NCBI RefSeq assembly: GCF_003254585.1
Contig: NZ_QJGZ01000032.1
Location: 85,692-149,691, forward strand
Length of the DNA stretch: 64,000 nt
Source: Flavobacterium sharifuzzamanii
GTDB lineage: Bacteria; Bacteroidota; Bacteroidia; Flavobacteriales; Flavobacteriaceae
Direction: 5' to 3'
In this document: one piece after another, positions 1-8,271 of the stretch
How the letters are laid out: each line of letters opens with the position of its first letter
Position numbering within the stretch: the stretch's first letter is position 1
Position numbers and translations under genes: made by a program
The notes under the pieces: model-generated
What the model was told of the DNA's origin: nothing
The model's input: the letters and a program-made list of their open reading frames with translations, nothing else
The model's database searches: none

Positions 1-595
1 TTTGGGTTCCTCCGTCAAGCGAACGAATATTCCAGCCAATTGTTTTATGTCCAGTTATTTTTAAAGCTCTTCTAATCGAAGGTGTCGTAACTCCATAGGG
101 CGGACGAAAGAAGTTTATTTTTTTGGAAGTGAATTTTTCTAAAAGCGCGTCTGTTTTCTGAAGTTCCTCGGTTATTTTTTTAGCATTAAAAAAATCAAAA
201 AACTTAGAATGTGAATAAGAATGATTTCCAACTAAATGCCCTTCATCAATCACTTTTTGGAGAATTTCAGGATGAGATTCGATGTTTTTTCCAATGCAGA
301 AAAAGGTCGCTTTGGCGTTGTATTTTTTCAGAAGATCCAAAACTTCTAAAGTGTAAATACAAGGACCGTCGTCAAAAGTAAGCGCGATTTTTTTTTCTGT
401 TTCTAAAGGATTGCTGCAAAATGCTTTTACATGATAATTGGAAGAAATTCGTGCAGAACCAAAGGCATTTATTCCAATCCAAAGTAGAATTATAACCACA
501 AACCACAGAAAATGAATTGCGTTATAGAGATTCAGAAGAAACAATAAAAGCAATAAAAAGATAAAAAACAGCGATATGTTTTTATGCGTTATCAT
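1..595 (-). CDS. polysaccharide deacetylase (NodB family), C-terminus cut by window edge
   Basis: The frame opens at an ATG at 595 and runs off the left edge. The first 45 or so residues are two hydrophobic membrane segments. The NodB fold follows with its usual motifs: TFDDGP (motif 1, metal-binding Asp), NHSYSHS (motif 2, metal-binding His), RPPYG (motif 3) and GWNIRSLD (motif 4). The family removes N-acetyl or O-acetyl groups from carbohydrates or related amides using a divalent metal. Its start overlaps the stop of the preceding ketosynthase-like gene (ATGA), so it is probably the next gene of the pigment operon. Similar genes are common in flexirubin clusters, but the substrate there is unknown. 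The C-terminal end lies outside the window. Confidence 0.88.
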   Translation of the reverse strand, partial: MITHKNISLFFIFLLLLLFLLNLYNAIHFLWFVVIILLWIGINAFGSARISSNYHVKAFCSNPLETEKKIALTFDDGPCIYTLEVLDLLKKYNAKATFFCIGKNIESHPEILQKVIDEGHLVGNHSYSHSKFFDFFNAKKITEELQKTDALLEKFTSKKINFFRPPYGVTTPSIRRALKITGHKTIGWNIRSLDGGTQ

Positions 596-1653
596 TTTGA
601 CAGCAACGTAAAACTATGGTTTTTTCCGTTTAATTGGTTGTATAATAAAATCGTTTTGTAGCTTGATTTTTCGATAGCATTTACTTTTACGATTTCAGGA
701 ATTTCCTGAGTTTTCAAAATTTTAGCAGCCATCCAAAAAGCAAAAGCCGAAGCTGTATCGTATTCTCCGCTCAAATGTTTGTAATATAAAATAGGAGTTT
801 GGGTAAACGAATTTTCGGCAAGATTTCTATAATAATTCTCAAAATCGGCATTTCCGTCAAAACCTAAAACAAGAGCATCAACATCTGAAATTTCTAAATG
901 ATTTGATTTTAAGAACGAAATAATTGCTGCTTCAACTTCATTTTCTTCCAGCGTATTTACAATAGAAACATCTAGAAGTTCGGCATAAGTGTTTTCTTTT
1001 CTTTCGTTTTCTAAAACAAAAAAATTGGCGCCTTCACCATATACAGCACCGCTCGTTGTAGAATTTAAAACATCGTACGGAGCAGAATTATCTGCTTTAA
1101 TTCGTCCGTTTAGTTTAAAAAGAGAAGTGGTATAATCGCCATTTTCATCAACACCGCCCACTAAAATCGAATTAGCTTCAGCTTCTTCAATCTGCATTTT
1201 AGCATCAATAAGAGCCGATTCAAAAGAAACAGCGCCATTCACGTAGGTAAAATTATAACCTTTACATTGTTGTAAAAGTGCAATTTGTGCTCCAACGGTA
1301 TTGTGAGTGGATTGGATGAAAGATGTCGGAGTTAAAAACTCTTCGTTATTGTCTAAAATGCTTTTTAAGAATTTTTCAGAATCTTCGATGCATCCTAATC
1401 CCGTTCCTGTGATAATGGCATCGACATTTTCAACATTAGCATCTTTCATGGCCAAAGCCGAAGCTACGATTCCGTTTTTCACACCTTTTGCCATACGTCG
1501 GCTGGCAGCAGGAGAAATATATTCTTTGTATACTGGCGGAACAATTGCCAGTACATTTTCGTCATGATTTACAACAGCTTCTTCCAAAAAAACAGTATCA
1601 AATGTTTTTTGAGTCGAAATACAGCCTACTCCATTTATATATGTCTTCGTCAT
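592..1653 (-). CDS. degenerate beta-ketoacyl synthase-like protein (chain-length-factor-like)
   Basis: The 353-residue product has a thiolase-fold ketosynthase outline: a start like KS proteins (INGVGCIS), a GGVDE segment and the late glycine-rich GAVYGEGANFFVLE stretch. All three catalytic positions look lost. The active-site Cys region reads VNGAVSFES (Val near residue 142), the HGTAT segment is replaced by LGFDGNA, and the second His region reads HLSGEYDTA (Glu instead of His). This resembles chain-length factors, which pair with an active ketosynthase in type II polyketide systems. Its start codon overlaps the stop of the active ketosynthase upstream by one base (TAATG), which fits translational coupling and a heterodimer. 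The role as a chain-length factor is inferred. Confidence 0.8.
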   Translation of the reverse strand: MTKTYINGVGCISTQKTFDTVFLEEAVVNHDENVLAIVPPVYKEYISPAASRRMAKGVKNGIVASALAMKDANVENVDAIITGTGLGCIEDSEKFLKSILDNNEEFLTPTSFIQSTHNTVGAQIALLQQCKGYNFTYVNGAVSFESALIDAKMQIEEAEANSILVGGVDENGDYTTSLFKLNGRIKADNSAPYDVLNSTTSGAVYGEGANFFVLENERKENTYAELLDVSIVNTLEENEVEAAIISFLKSNHLEISDVDALVLGFDGNADFENYYRNLAENSFTQTPILYYKHLSGEYDTASAFAFWMAAKILKTQEIPEIVKVNAIEKSSYKTILLYNQLNGKNHSFTLLSK

Positions 1654-2849
1654 TAGCTTTTTGAAAATATAAGGGTTGAACAGTTTCCACCAAAACCAAA
1701 AGAGTTGGATAAAACGTGTTCGATAGTTTTATTTTTTAAAGTAGTCTGCGGTTTCAAATCAAATTCTACCATCGGAACTTCAAAATTCAAATTGGGGTAA
1801 ACCACATTATTCTGAATTGCCAAAACACTATAAACGGCTTCTATCGCAGCTGCAGCCGCTAATGTATGCCCTGTAAAAGGTTTTGTAGAACTGAAATCTG
1901 GAACTTTTCCGTTTTCATAAATTCGAAGCAAAGCTCTTCCCTCAGACAAATCGTTGTTTGGAGTTGCAGTTCCGTGAACGTTGATGTAATCAATTTCAGA
2001 AGGTTTTAAACCCGAAACTTCAAACGCTTTTTTCATGGCCAAATAAGCGCCGTCTCCATTTTCTGAAGAAGCAGTTTGGTGAAAAGCGTCGTTGGCATTT
2101 CCGTAACCCGAAACTCTTGCCAGCACTTTTTTGTTTTGCTTTTCTACAATTTCATCCGATTCTAAAACCAAAAAAGCGGCAGCTTCTCCGAGATTTAATC
2201 CTTTTCTGGTATTGTCAAAAGGTTTGTTGTAATCGTCAGATAAAATCATCAAAGTCTTGAATCCGTTGATGGTGAATTTTGCCAAAGCATCGGCTCCGCC
2301 CACAATTACGCGATCTAATTTTCCCGTTTTGATTAATCTCGCACCCAACATAATCGAATTGGCTGCAGACGAACAAGCCGTAGAAATAGTTGTCACCATT
2401 CCTTTTAAACCTAATTCTTCAGCAATTTTTTCGGCAACATCGCCGCCATCGTGGCAAGTAATGTATTTGGTCAATTCTGGTTTTTCGAAATAATCGTAAT
2501 AATGTCTTTCCGTCATGTCCATTCCGCCCACGCTTGTAGCCGAAATAAGTCCCGTTCTAAATTCATTTATATCAGTAATGCCAGCATTTTCAACAGCTTG
2601 TTTTGCTGCCAAAGTGCCAATCATAGCGGTTCTGGAGAAATTATTATCCTCATTTAATTTCAGTTCATCAACAAGATCTTCGTTGGTTTTTTTGATTTCG
2701 CCAACTTTGATAACATCTGCATGAACAGTCGAAATATTTTGAATACGAGAAACACCGATTTTGTTTTCAATCAAGGAAATATAATTTTCCTCAACCGAAT
2801 TGCCAATCGCAGAGATAATTCCCATTCCCGTTATTGCAACACCTTTCAT
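1653..2849 (-). CDS. beta-ketoacyl-ACP synthase (FabF-like), flexirubin cluster
   Basis: A full-length (398 residues) condensing enzyme with the Cys-His-His triad visible: STACSSAANS (Cys159), VHGTATPNND (His292) and FTGHTLAAAA (His328). It should carry out decarboxylative condensation of malonyl-ACP onto a growing acyl or polyene chain in the cytoplasm. It is followed at once by the degenerate ketosynthase-like gene (1-bp overlap), giving the KS plus chain-length-factor pair expected for aryl polyene systems. The ACP gene lies upstream, separated by a repeat-rich spacer. Substrate and order of action cannot be read from sequence. Confidence 0.93.
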   Translation of the reverse strand: MKGVAITGMGIISAIGNSVEENYISLIENKIGVSRIQNISTVHADVIKVGEIKKTNEDLVDELKLNEDNNFSRTAMIGTLAAKQAVENAGITDINEFRTGLISATSVGGMDMTERHYYDYFEKPELTKYITCHDGGDVAEKIAEELGLKGMVTTISTACSSAANSIMLGARLIKTGKLDRVIVGGADALAKFTINGFKTLMILSDDYNKPFDNTRKGLNLGEAAAFLVLESDEIVEKQNKKVLARVSGYGNANDAFHQTASSENGDGAYLAMKKAFEVSGLKPSEIDYINVHGTATPNNDLSEGRALLRIYENGKVPDFSSTKPFTGHTLAAAAAIEAVYSVLAIQNNVVYPNLNFEVPMVEFDLKPQTTLKNKTIEHVLSNSFGFGGNCSTLIFSKS

Positions 2850-2981
2850 TTTTAGACTTCTTAGATTGTTAGAATTTTAGACTTCTTAGATTTTTTTAGA
2901 CTGGCTTAGAATTTTAGACTTCTTAGATTTTTGAAAAGCATTGTCTAAGAAGTCTAAAATTCTAAGTCAGTCTAAGAAGTC
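2850..2981. repeat. intergenic repeat with three direct copies and a 30-bp inverted repeat
   Basis: The core TTTTAGACTTCTTAGATT occurs at 2850-2867, 2875-2892 and 2912-2929. A long hairpin is formed by arms 2898-2927 and 2944-2973, 30 bp with a single G/T pair and a 16-base loop. It fills the spacer between the acyl carrier protein and ketosynthase genes. It has no coding potential and no typical T-tract terminator. Confidence 0.8.
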
Positions 2982-3239
2982 TTACTTCGTTCTGTTCGCG
3001 CTGATATAAGCTGCCATAGTTTCGATAGACTGGAAAATAGATTTTCCTTCTTTCGGATCTACTAATTTAATTCCGTAATCTTTATCTAAAATCACGATCA
3101 ATTCAAGTGCATCAATCGAGTCTAAACCTAAACCATCTCCAAACAGAGGATCGTTATCAGCAATATCTTCTACTGCAATATCTTCAAGGTTTAAAGTTGT
3201 TATGATTTTATTTTTTAATTCTTCTTTTAATGCTTCCAT
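2982..3239 (-). CDS. acyl carrier protein, flexirubin cluster
   Basis: An 85-residue acidic four-helix ACP. The phosphopantetheine attachment motif is GLDSIDALEL, with the modified Ser at residue 41. It should carry the growing polyene or acyl chain as a thioester between the ketosynthases, ketoreductase and dehydratases encoded around it. It lies 2 bases after the stop of the small ketosynthase-like gene. A second ACP is encoded at 16000-16254, so the polyene and resorcinol alkyl arms may use separate carriers; this division is inferred. Confidence 0.95.
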   Translation of the reverse strand: MEALKEELKNKIITTLNLEDIAVEDIADNDPLFGDGLGLDSIDALELIVILDKDYGIKLVDPKEGKSIFQSIETMAAYISANRTK

Positions 3240-3241
3240 GA

Positions 3242-3859
3242 TTATTTATTGTATAATGTATTGATAGTCTCGTTTGTATATTTTGTATTTTCTTCTGTAC
3301 TAATTGTACATAAAAAAGCTTTATAATTGTCGTTAAAATATTCTACCCAACCGCACAAAATAACATCTGCTTTATTCGTATTCAGAAGAATATTCGAATA
3401 ATTCGACATAAATTCGGTGTTAAAGGTGTCAAATATAAAGAAAGAATTTTCACTTTTCAGCTGATGACGGATACTTATTTCGCCCAAACAAATATTTGGC
3501 AGCGTATAAACAAAGACCGCCGGACTTGGATAATAGTTTTCTTTGTCTGAAATAGATTCCTGATATTTTACATCGGTATCCAAACTCGACGATTTATTGG
3601 CCAAAACCAAAGCAATATTATTTTCCTGCTCCGTTGAGGTTATCGGACTCAAAAGCAATTCTGATCCTAAAAAAGCTAGTTTGCTCAAAGCATCCATTTT
3701 GAAAAACTTTGGATATTGCATTTCAAAATTACGATACGCTTGTTTAGAAAAATCACCAAAATCTGTCGGTTCAATTTTGAATACAGAAGTTCCGTTCAAA
3801 ACAATTTCGTTGTTTTGAATGGTGATGTAGGATTGTATGTAGGTTTTGTTTTGAGTCAT
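3242..3859 (-). CDS. truncated ketosynthase-like protein of the pigment cluster
   Basis: The product (205 residues) is half the length of a ketosynthase. Segments such as LSKLAFLGSELLL, NNIALVLANKSSSLDTD and NKADVILCGWVEYF match the N-terminal half of KS domains (GTLA..., GLISATSVGG, VIVGGADA). The equivalent of the catalytic Cys region reads SFFIFDTFNTE, so no nucleophile remains, and the C-terminal half with both His residues is absent. I see no frameshift remnant beyond its stop, and it sits neatly between its neighbours, so it looks like a maintained small protein rather than decay. Role unknown; a structural or ACP-docking subunit is possible. Confidence 0.7.
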   Translation of the reverse strand: MTQNKTYIQSYITIQNNEIVLNGTSVFKIEPTDFGDFSKQAYRNFEMQYPKFFKMDALSKLAFLGSELLLSPITSTEQENNIALVLANKSSSLDTDVKYQESISDKENYYPSPAVFVYTLPNICLGEISIRHQLKSENSFFIFDTFNTEFMSNYSNILLNTNKADVILCGWVEYFNDNYKAFLCTISTEENTKYTNETINTLYNK

Positions 3860-3860
3860 T

Positions 3861-4343
3861 TTATTTTATGTAATCTTCTGCTTGATAAGCATCAATTGGA
3901 AAATCTTCTTCTGTTACCGATTTATAAAAGAAAGTTCCAATACTCATTTTTAGATCAATGTAAACTTTATTTAAATTTTCAATATTTTCTTCTTCCCAAA
4001 GAATGTCATGAAAAATATATCCAATACTCATTGTTTTTGTGTTTACAACAATTGGATCTCCATTTGCACCTGAACCAATTATAAGTAAATCTTTTTTATA
4101 GATTTCTTTGTTCTCTTCTTCAAGATTTTCTATTCTAATTCTGTTTACACAATTAAAATATATGCTTCCAAAAATGATTTCTTCTCTAAAGGAAAATGTT
4201 TTAAAAAAATCTATTAAATCCTTCGATAGATTTAAACTTTCAAGAAATTCAATAGTTTTATCTGTAATTTTTACAACATCATTTTTGAAATCAAAATCTT
4301 GAATTTTTAAAGCTTTTTTAAAAAGGGATTCGTCTAAATTCAT
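3861..4343 (-). CDS. SUKH (SMI1/KNR4)-like protein
   Basis: A 160-residue cytoplasmic protein with no signal peptide. The segment LLIIGSGANGDPIVVNT followed by a short strand and the acidic run LWEEENIEN is characteristic of SMI1/KNR4 (SUKH) domains. Many SUKH proteins act as immunity proteins to polymorphic toxins, and others have unknown roles. No partner toxin is recognisable beside it. It begins a four-gene block (to 6580) that has no obvious link to pigment synthesis but sits inside the cluster in the same orientation. The immunity role is only a family expectation. Confidence 0.65.
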   Translation of the reverse strand: MNLDESLFKKALKIQDFDFKNDVVKITDKTIEFLESLNLSKDLIDFFKTFSFREEIIFGSIYFNCVNRIRIENLEEENKEIYKKDLLIIGSGANGDPIVVNTKTMSIGYIFHDILWEEENIENLNKVYIDLKMSIGTFFYKSVTEEDFPIDAYQAEDYIK

Positions 4344-4356
4344 AATGTCTGTTTTT

Positions 4357-5040
4357 TTATGAAACCCAAGTTTGAATAATTTTATTTACTTTCCATTTCC
4401 CAGCCTTATTTTCAATTAAAACAAGAAAACCTCTTCCGCATTTTCCGCCGCCACATGAAGCACCAGCTGACAAAATTCCTGTTTTTTTTGTTTTATCAAA
4501 TTGAATTCTAGATATAAAAATAGTTCCAACAGGTATCAAAGAATTACTTTTATCATTTAAGTTCCATTCTTTTTCATGAAGATATTTGGAAGTATTTTCA
4601 AAACGAAACTTTTTATTATTCTTAAAAGGTTTTAAATCAAATTTAAATTCTTCGCCTTCTTTTAAAGTGTCATAAGTAAAGTTTGAAAGATTAACTTCTT
4701 TAGAAATCATTTCTGTTTCGAAAGAACTAATCTTTCCAACACGATCATATACACCTAATAAAATTCTTTTTTTGTCATTTTTTATACTGTCTGTATAACG
4801 CCAATATTTCTTTAATTCGGCAGCATGTCCTGTTGTATCTTCTTTATTTGTTTTTTCATTGAATCTTGGTGAGGGCGGAGGAAGAATAATTCTTCTATCC
4901 ATATAAATTGAATCTACAATTTCGACAAAAACACTATTTAAAACCTCTTTTTCAAATTCAGATTTAGGCACTTCTTTCTTCTTACATCCAAAAGATGAAA
5001 GAAGAACTAAAGTTATAAATATGAATTTTGATAGTTTCAT
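4357..5040 (-). CDS. hypothetical lipoprotein
   Basis: I prefer the ATG at 5040 over the one at 5055, because it gives a clean lipoprotein signal (MKLSKFIFITLVLL) with lipobox SSFGC followed by KKKE. The mature part (about 200 residues) is hydrophilic and ends with a Cys-containing GASCGGGKCGRGF motif and LVLIENKAGKWKVNKI, a strand pattern seen in small periplasmic lipoproteins. No family recognised. It belongs to the block inserted between pigment genes. The longer reading overlaps the preceding gene by 10 bp. Confidence 0.7.
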   Translation of the reverse strand: MKLSKFIFITLVLLSSFGCKKKEVPKSEFEKEVLNSVFVEIVDSIYMDRRIILPPPSPRFNEKTNKEDTTGHAAELKKYWRYTDSIKNDKKRILLGVYDRVGKISSFETEMISKEVNLSNFTYDTLKEGEEFKFDLKPFKNNKKFRFENTSKYLHEKEWNLNDKSNSLIPVGTIFISRIQFDKTKKTGILSAGASCGGGKCGRGFLVLIENKAGKWKVNKIIQTWVS

Positions 5041-5045
5041 AAATC

Positions 5046-5582
5046 TTATTGGCATAATTTTTTTATGTCCATCTTTAAAAATAATTGTGAAAACAGAACA
5101 GGAAAATTGGTTTTAGGACCATTCTTGATCATTGTTACATAAATTTCATTCTTCTCTAAAATAAATATCCTGCTTGATTGGTATAAATTATTAATAGCAA
5201 AAGTATCAGATTTGTTATAAATGATTAAGTCTTTCGAATTTACAGCCTTTTGAAATTCTAGTTTTTTGCAATAGTCATTAATGATAGTTCTATTTTTTTC
5301 AGCGTCATATTTGCTTATAATTTTTGTAAGATGTTTTTCAGTCACCTTTCGATAAATTGCATAAGCAAAAAAGAGGCTTCCAAAAAATAGCAGATAATAT
5401 TCGGTTCCAGTTTTAGAATGATCTCGATATGGATCGTAATAAACTAAAAAAGGACAAATAATTCCAAAGCCAAAAAATAAACAAAGCATTATAGTATTAA
5501 GTTTTTCACCCCAGCTTTCAGTATAAACTAATTTACTTTTTTCTATACTTTTTTCAATATCTAAGTTTCTTAAACTTCTCAT
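5046..5582 (-). CDS. hypothetical membrane protein
   Basis: A 178-residue protein with two transmembrane segments near residues 30-47 and 64-82, separated by a short YYDPYRDHSKTGTEYY loop. A mainly beta-like cytoplasmic tail follows. The start overlaps the RhuM gene stop by 4 bp (ATGA), suggesting co-translation. No family recognised. It could be a membrane partner of the neighbouring lipoprotein, which is inferred from adjacency only. Confidence 0.65.
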   Translation of the reverse strand: MRSLRNLDIEKSIEKSKLVYTESWGEKLNTIMLCLFFGFGIICPFLVYYDPYRDHSKTGTEYYLLFFGSLFFAYAIYRKVTEKHLTKIISKYDAEKNRTIINDYCKKLEFQKAVNSKDLIIYNKSDTFAINNLYQSSRIFILEKNEIYVTMIKNGPKTNFPVLFSQLFLKMDIKKLCQ

Positions 5583-6580
5583 TTTATCTTTCCGATTTGT
5601 TTTATCTCTTTATCAAAATCTGAAATAATTTTTTGAGTCTTATTGAACTCGTCATATTCTTTAATTGCTTTTTTATCTGCTTGGATTTTCGATATTTTTC
5701 CTTTTCCTTCTAGGATTTTATATTCATTAAAAGAAAGAAATTTATTTACACTGGCAGCCAATTGTTCCATAGTAAAAGTATTTTCTCTTTCAATTAAACC
5801 TTCTATGTAATCAAAGTAACCTGTAACGGTTCTTTCTAATTGATTAATTTCTTTTTCTTGTAAATAATTTTTGGCGACAATTACATCAGATTTTATAATT
5901 CTTCCTGGAACATTTTTCCAAGTTGTAAGCCCCATATTGTCCTTAGATTTATCCGCATTATTATGGATAATTTCTGCAGCAGTATTTCCTGTTATAGCAA
6001 AGTGAAATTTATTTTGAACCATTGCATAAAAACTTTTGGTAACTTCTGAGTTTTTATCATAATCAATACTACATTCTGCAAAAATATCACTTACTTGTTG
6101 GTAAATTCGACGTTCGCTGGCTCGGATTGAACGTACTCTACGTAATAATTCTTTGAAATAATCTTTACCGAAAACTGTTTGTCCTTGTTTTAGACGTTCA
6201 TCATCTAAAACAAAACCTTTAACAATATATTCTTTTAGGGCTTGAGTAGCCCATATTCTAAATTGTGTTGCCTTTGCTGAATTTACTCTATAACCAACCG
6301 AAATAATAGCGTCGAGATTATAGAATTTTTGGTTTCTGGAGACTTTACGATTACCTTCAAGTTGAACTTGTAAAATTTCTTTACAAGTTGAATTTTCTTC
6401 TAATTCACCTGACCCAAAAATGTTTTTTAAATGTGTTGTAATATTTTGTGTTGTTGTATCAAATAGCTCACTCATGGCTTTTTGTGTGAGCCAAACAGTT
6501 TCATCTTGTACAAAAACATCAACCCTAACATTTCCGCTAGGTTGACTATAAATTATAAATTTAGTTTCCTTATTTTCCAT
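5579..6580 (-). CDS. RhuM family protein
   Basis: At 333 residues this matches the virulence RhuM family in length and sequence. It has an N-terminal winged-helix-like part (VWLTQKAMSELFDTTTQNIT), the YNLDAIISVGYRVNS segment and RIWATQALKEYIVKGF, then the helical ASERRIYQQVSDIFAECSIDY and FHFAITGNTAAEII motifs. RhuM proteins occur in Salmonella pathogenicity island 3 and widely in mobile or defence-associated islands. Their molecular function is not established. Here it heads a block inserted in a pigment cluster, so it may be accessory cargo. Confidence 0.85.
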   Translation of the reverse strand: MENKETKFIIYSQPSGNVRVDVFVQDETVWLTQKAMSELFDTTTQNITTHLKNIFGSGELEENSTCKEILQVQLEGNRKVSRNQKFYNLDAIISVGYRVNSAKATQFRIWATQALKEYIVKGFVLDDERLKQGQTVFGKDYFKELLRRVRSIRASERRIYQQVSDIFAECSIDYDKNSEVTKSFYAMVQNKFHFAITGNTAAEIIHNNADKSKDNMGLTTWKNVPGRIIKSDVIVAKNYLQEKEINQLERTVTGYFDYIEGLIERENTFTMEQLAASVNKFLSFNEYKILEGKGKISKIQADKKAIKEYDEFNKTQKIISDFDKEIKQIGKIK

Positions 6581-6581
6581 T

Positions 6582-7721
6582 TCATTTTATCTTTTCAAAA
6601 ACCACAGCCGTATTACAACCTCCAAAACCAGAAGCTGTTTTCAGGAAATATTCAATCTTCTTTTCTTGATTTTTCTCAATTACATTAATAGCTTCACTAA
6701 CTCCAATTTCATCAAAACCTTTCGATTCAAAAAGTTTATTTTGATTGGCAGATTCTATGGCAATTACCGTTTCCAATAATCCTGAAGCGCCAAGTGTATG
6801 ACCGTAAAATCCTTTTAAACTATTTACGGGAACATTCTGTAAATCTAAACGAGTTAGAGCAATCGCTTCCATTTCGTCATTATATGGTGTTGCGGTTCCG
6901 TGGGCTGAAATATAATCTAATTTGTTCGCTTCAATTTGAGCTTCTTTCAAAGCATTCTGAATACTTCTAAACAAACCTTCACCCGTTCTTGACGGACCCG
7001 AAATATGATTCGCATCGTTTATCGAACTGTCGCCAATCACTTTTATTTTGGCGTTATTGGCTTCCGCTGAAACTAAAACGGCTGCTGTCGCTTCGCCTAA
7101 ACTTACACCGGTTCTGTTTTTAGAATAGGGTTTGCAAGGCAGTTCGCTCATAGCTTGAAATGCATTAAAACCAGACAAAACAAATTCTGAAACTTCATCT
7201 CCAGCCACCACAAAAACGTTGTCATAAAGTTGAGACTGAATCATTCTTTTGGCAACAGAAACGGCTAAAATTCCAGAAACGCAAGCATTCGAAACCACAA
7301 TTGGCTGAGTTTGGAATTCGAAGAAATCGGCAACGTTTTTAGCCAAAACATCTAAATGTGCGTTGTTGAAACTTTCCTCAGAATCATTTGCCAAAGCGGT
7401 TACATTTCCTTTTGTGGTAGAAAGTATAAAAGCAGTTTTTGAATTTAACTCAACTCCTGATTTTTTGATAATCGGCTCCAAAGCCAAAATCATCATTTTC
7501 TCTAAACGGGAATATTTTGTCTCCGTACTAATTTTTAAAAAGACACTATTTATTTTTTCATCAGAAATAATCGAAGCATAAAACGGATTCGGCATCAAAG
7601 AAACATCATTATGAAGCTGAATTCCAGAATCACCATGAAGAATGGCGCTAATATTAGATTCAACATCAAAGCCTAAAGGTGTGATGCAATTTGTTTCTGT
7701 GATGTATATTTCTCTTAACAT
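6582..7721 (-). CDS. beta-ketoacyl-ACP synthase, flexirubin cluster
   Basis: A 379-residue condensing enzyme with an intact triad: SNACVSGILA (Cys147), SAHGTATPYND (His274) and GFYGHTLGAS (His308). It is somewhat short for a FabF but complete at both ends. In aryl polyene systems extra ketosynthases with distinct chain-length roles are normal. The RhuM gene starts 1 base after its stop. Upstream is a 100-bp spacer containing a repeat. Confidence 0.92.
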   Translation of the reverse strand: MLREIYITETNCITPLGFDVESNISAILHGDSGIQLHNDVSLMPNPFYASIISDEKINSVFLKISTETKYSRLEKMMILALEPIIKKSGVELNSKTAFILSTTKGNVTALANDSEESFNNAHLDVLAKNVADFFEFQTQPIVVSNACVSGILAVSVAKRMIQSQLYDNVFVVAGDEVSEFVLSGFNAFQAMSELPCKPYSKNRTGVSLGEATAAVLVSAEANNAKIKVIGDSSINDANHISGPSRTGEGLFRSIQNALKEAQIEANKLDYISAHGTATPYNDEMEAIALTRLDLQNVPVNSLKGFYGHTLGASGLLETVIAIESANQNKLFESKGFDEIGVSEAINVIEKNQEKKIEYFLKTASGFGGCNTAVVFEKIK

Positions 7722-7753
7722 TTTATGATTTTAATTTCGTGAAATTTTTGCTC

Positions 7754-7814
7754 GCAGATCTAGCAGATTTGGCAGATTTTTTTTAAAATCCTTTTAATCT
7801 GTGTAATCTGTGGC
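7754..7814. repeat. member of the AATCTGTGGC intergenic repeat family
   Basis: Copies of (C/G)CAGAT(C/T)T at 7754-7780 are followed by a CTTTTAATCTGTGTAATCTGTGGC-type segment at 7791-7814. The same words occur, some inverted, at 39565-39680 and 40668-40851. It lies between the thioesterase and ketosynthase genes and is non-coding. Confidence 0.55.
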
Positions 7815-7821
7815 AAAAAAA

Positions 7822-8271
7822 CTATTTCAACAACCCAACTTTTCGTTTCCATTCCTCATAAAAAGGAGGATTGGTCAGCATTAAATTTCCTGCTGCATCT
7901 AAAAAAACCTGAGTTGTTTCGCCGGTGCAGGCCACTTCTCCTTTATCATCAATAATTTTAAAACGGTAAATCATTTTGGCGGCTGGAGTGTCAACAACAG
8001 TAGTTTCTATTGTTACCACATCACCATAACGCAAAGACAATTTATGTTCACAGGTCGATTTTACAATTGGTGTTGTATAACCCGTTTTGGCAATATCCAG
8101 ATACGTAAGTCCGTGTTGGCGTCCAAAGGCTTCTCGTCCATCTTCGAAATACGTAATGTAATTGCCGTGCCAAACAATTCCAAGCGGATCAGTTTCGTTA
8201 AAACGAATCCTGATTTCGTGTGAAACGGTTAGATCTGTAGCTTCTTTAAACTGCTCTTTTCTTTTTATCAT
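7822..8271 (-). CDS. acyl-CoA/acyl-ACP thioesterase, hotdog fold (YbgC/4HBT type)
   Basis: A 149-residue single hotdog domain. The motif IRFNETDPLGIVWHGNYITYFEDGRE contains the DPLGIVWHGNY signature of YbgC/4-hydroxybenzoyl-CoA thioesterases, with the catalytic Asp and the helix start. It should hydrolyse or release an acyl thioester, here plausibly a pigment intermediate or an aberrant ACP-bound chain. Its start lies inside the end of the ABC permease gene (26-bp overlap), which indicates translational coupling. Confidence 0.88.
   Translation of the reverse strand: MIKRKEQFKEATDLTVSHEIRIRFNETDPLGIVWHGNYITYFEDGREAFGRQHGLTYLDIAKTGYTTPIVKSTCEHKLSLRYGDVVTIETTVVDTPAAKMIYRFKIIDDKGEVACTGETTQVFLDAAGNLMLTNPPFYEEWKRKVGLLK

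Noticed and set aside
1307..1567. plus-strand open frame inside the degenerate ketosynthase gene
   Set aside because: Antisense shadow without motifs, as are similar frames at 2257, 2515, 36922, 43501 and 61292.
2850..2981. attachment site for the nearby cargo-like block
   Set aside because: The repeats are all on one side of the block and no matching copy was seen near 6580; no integrase was found.
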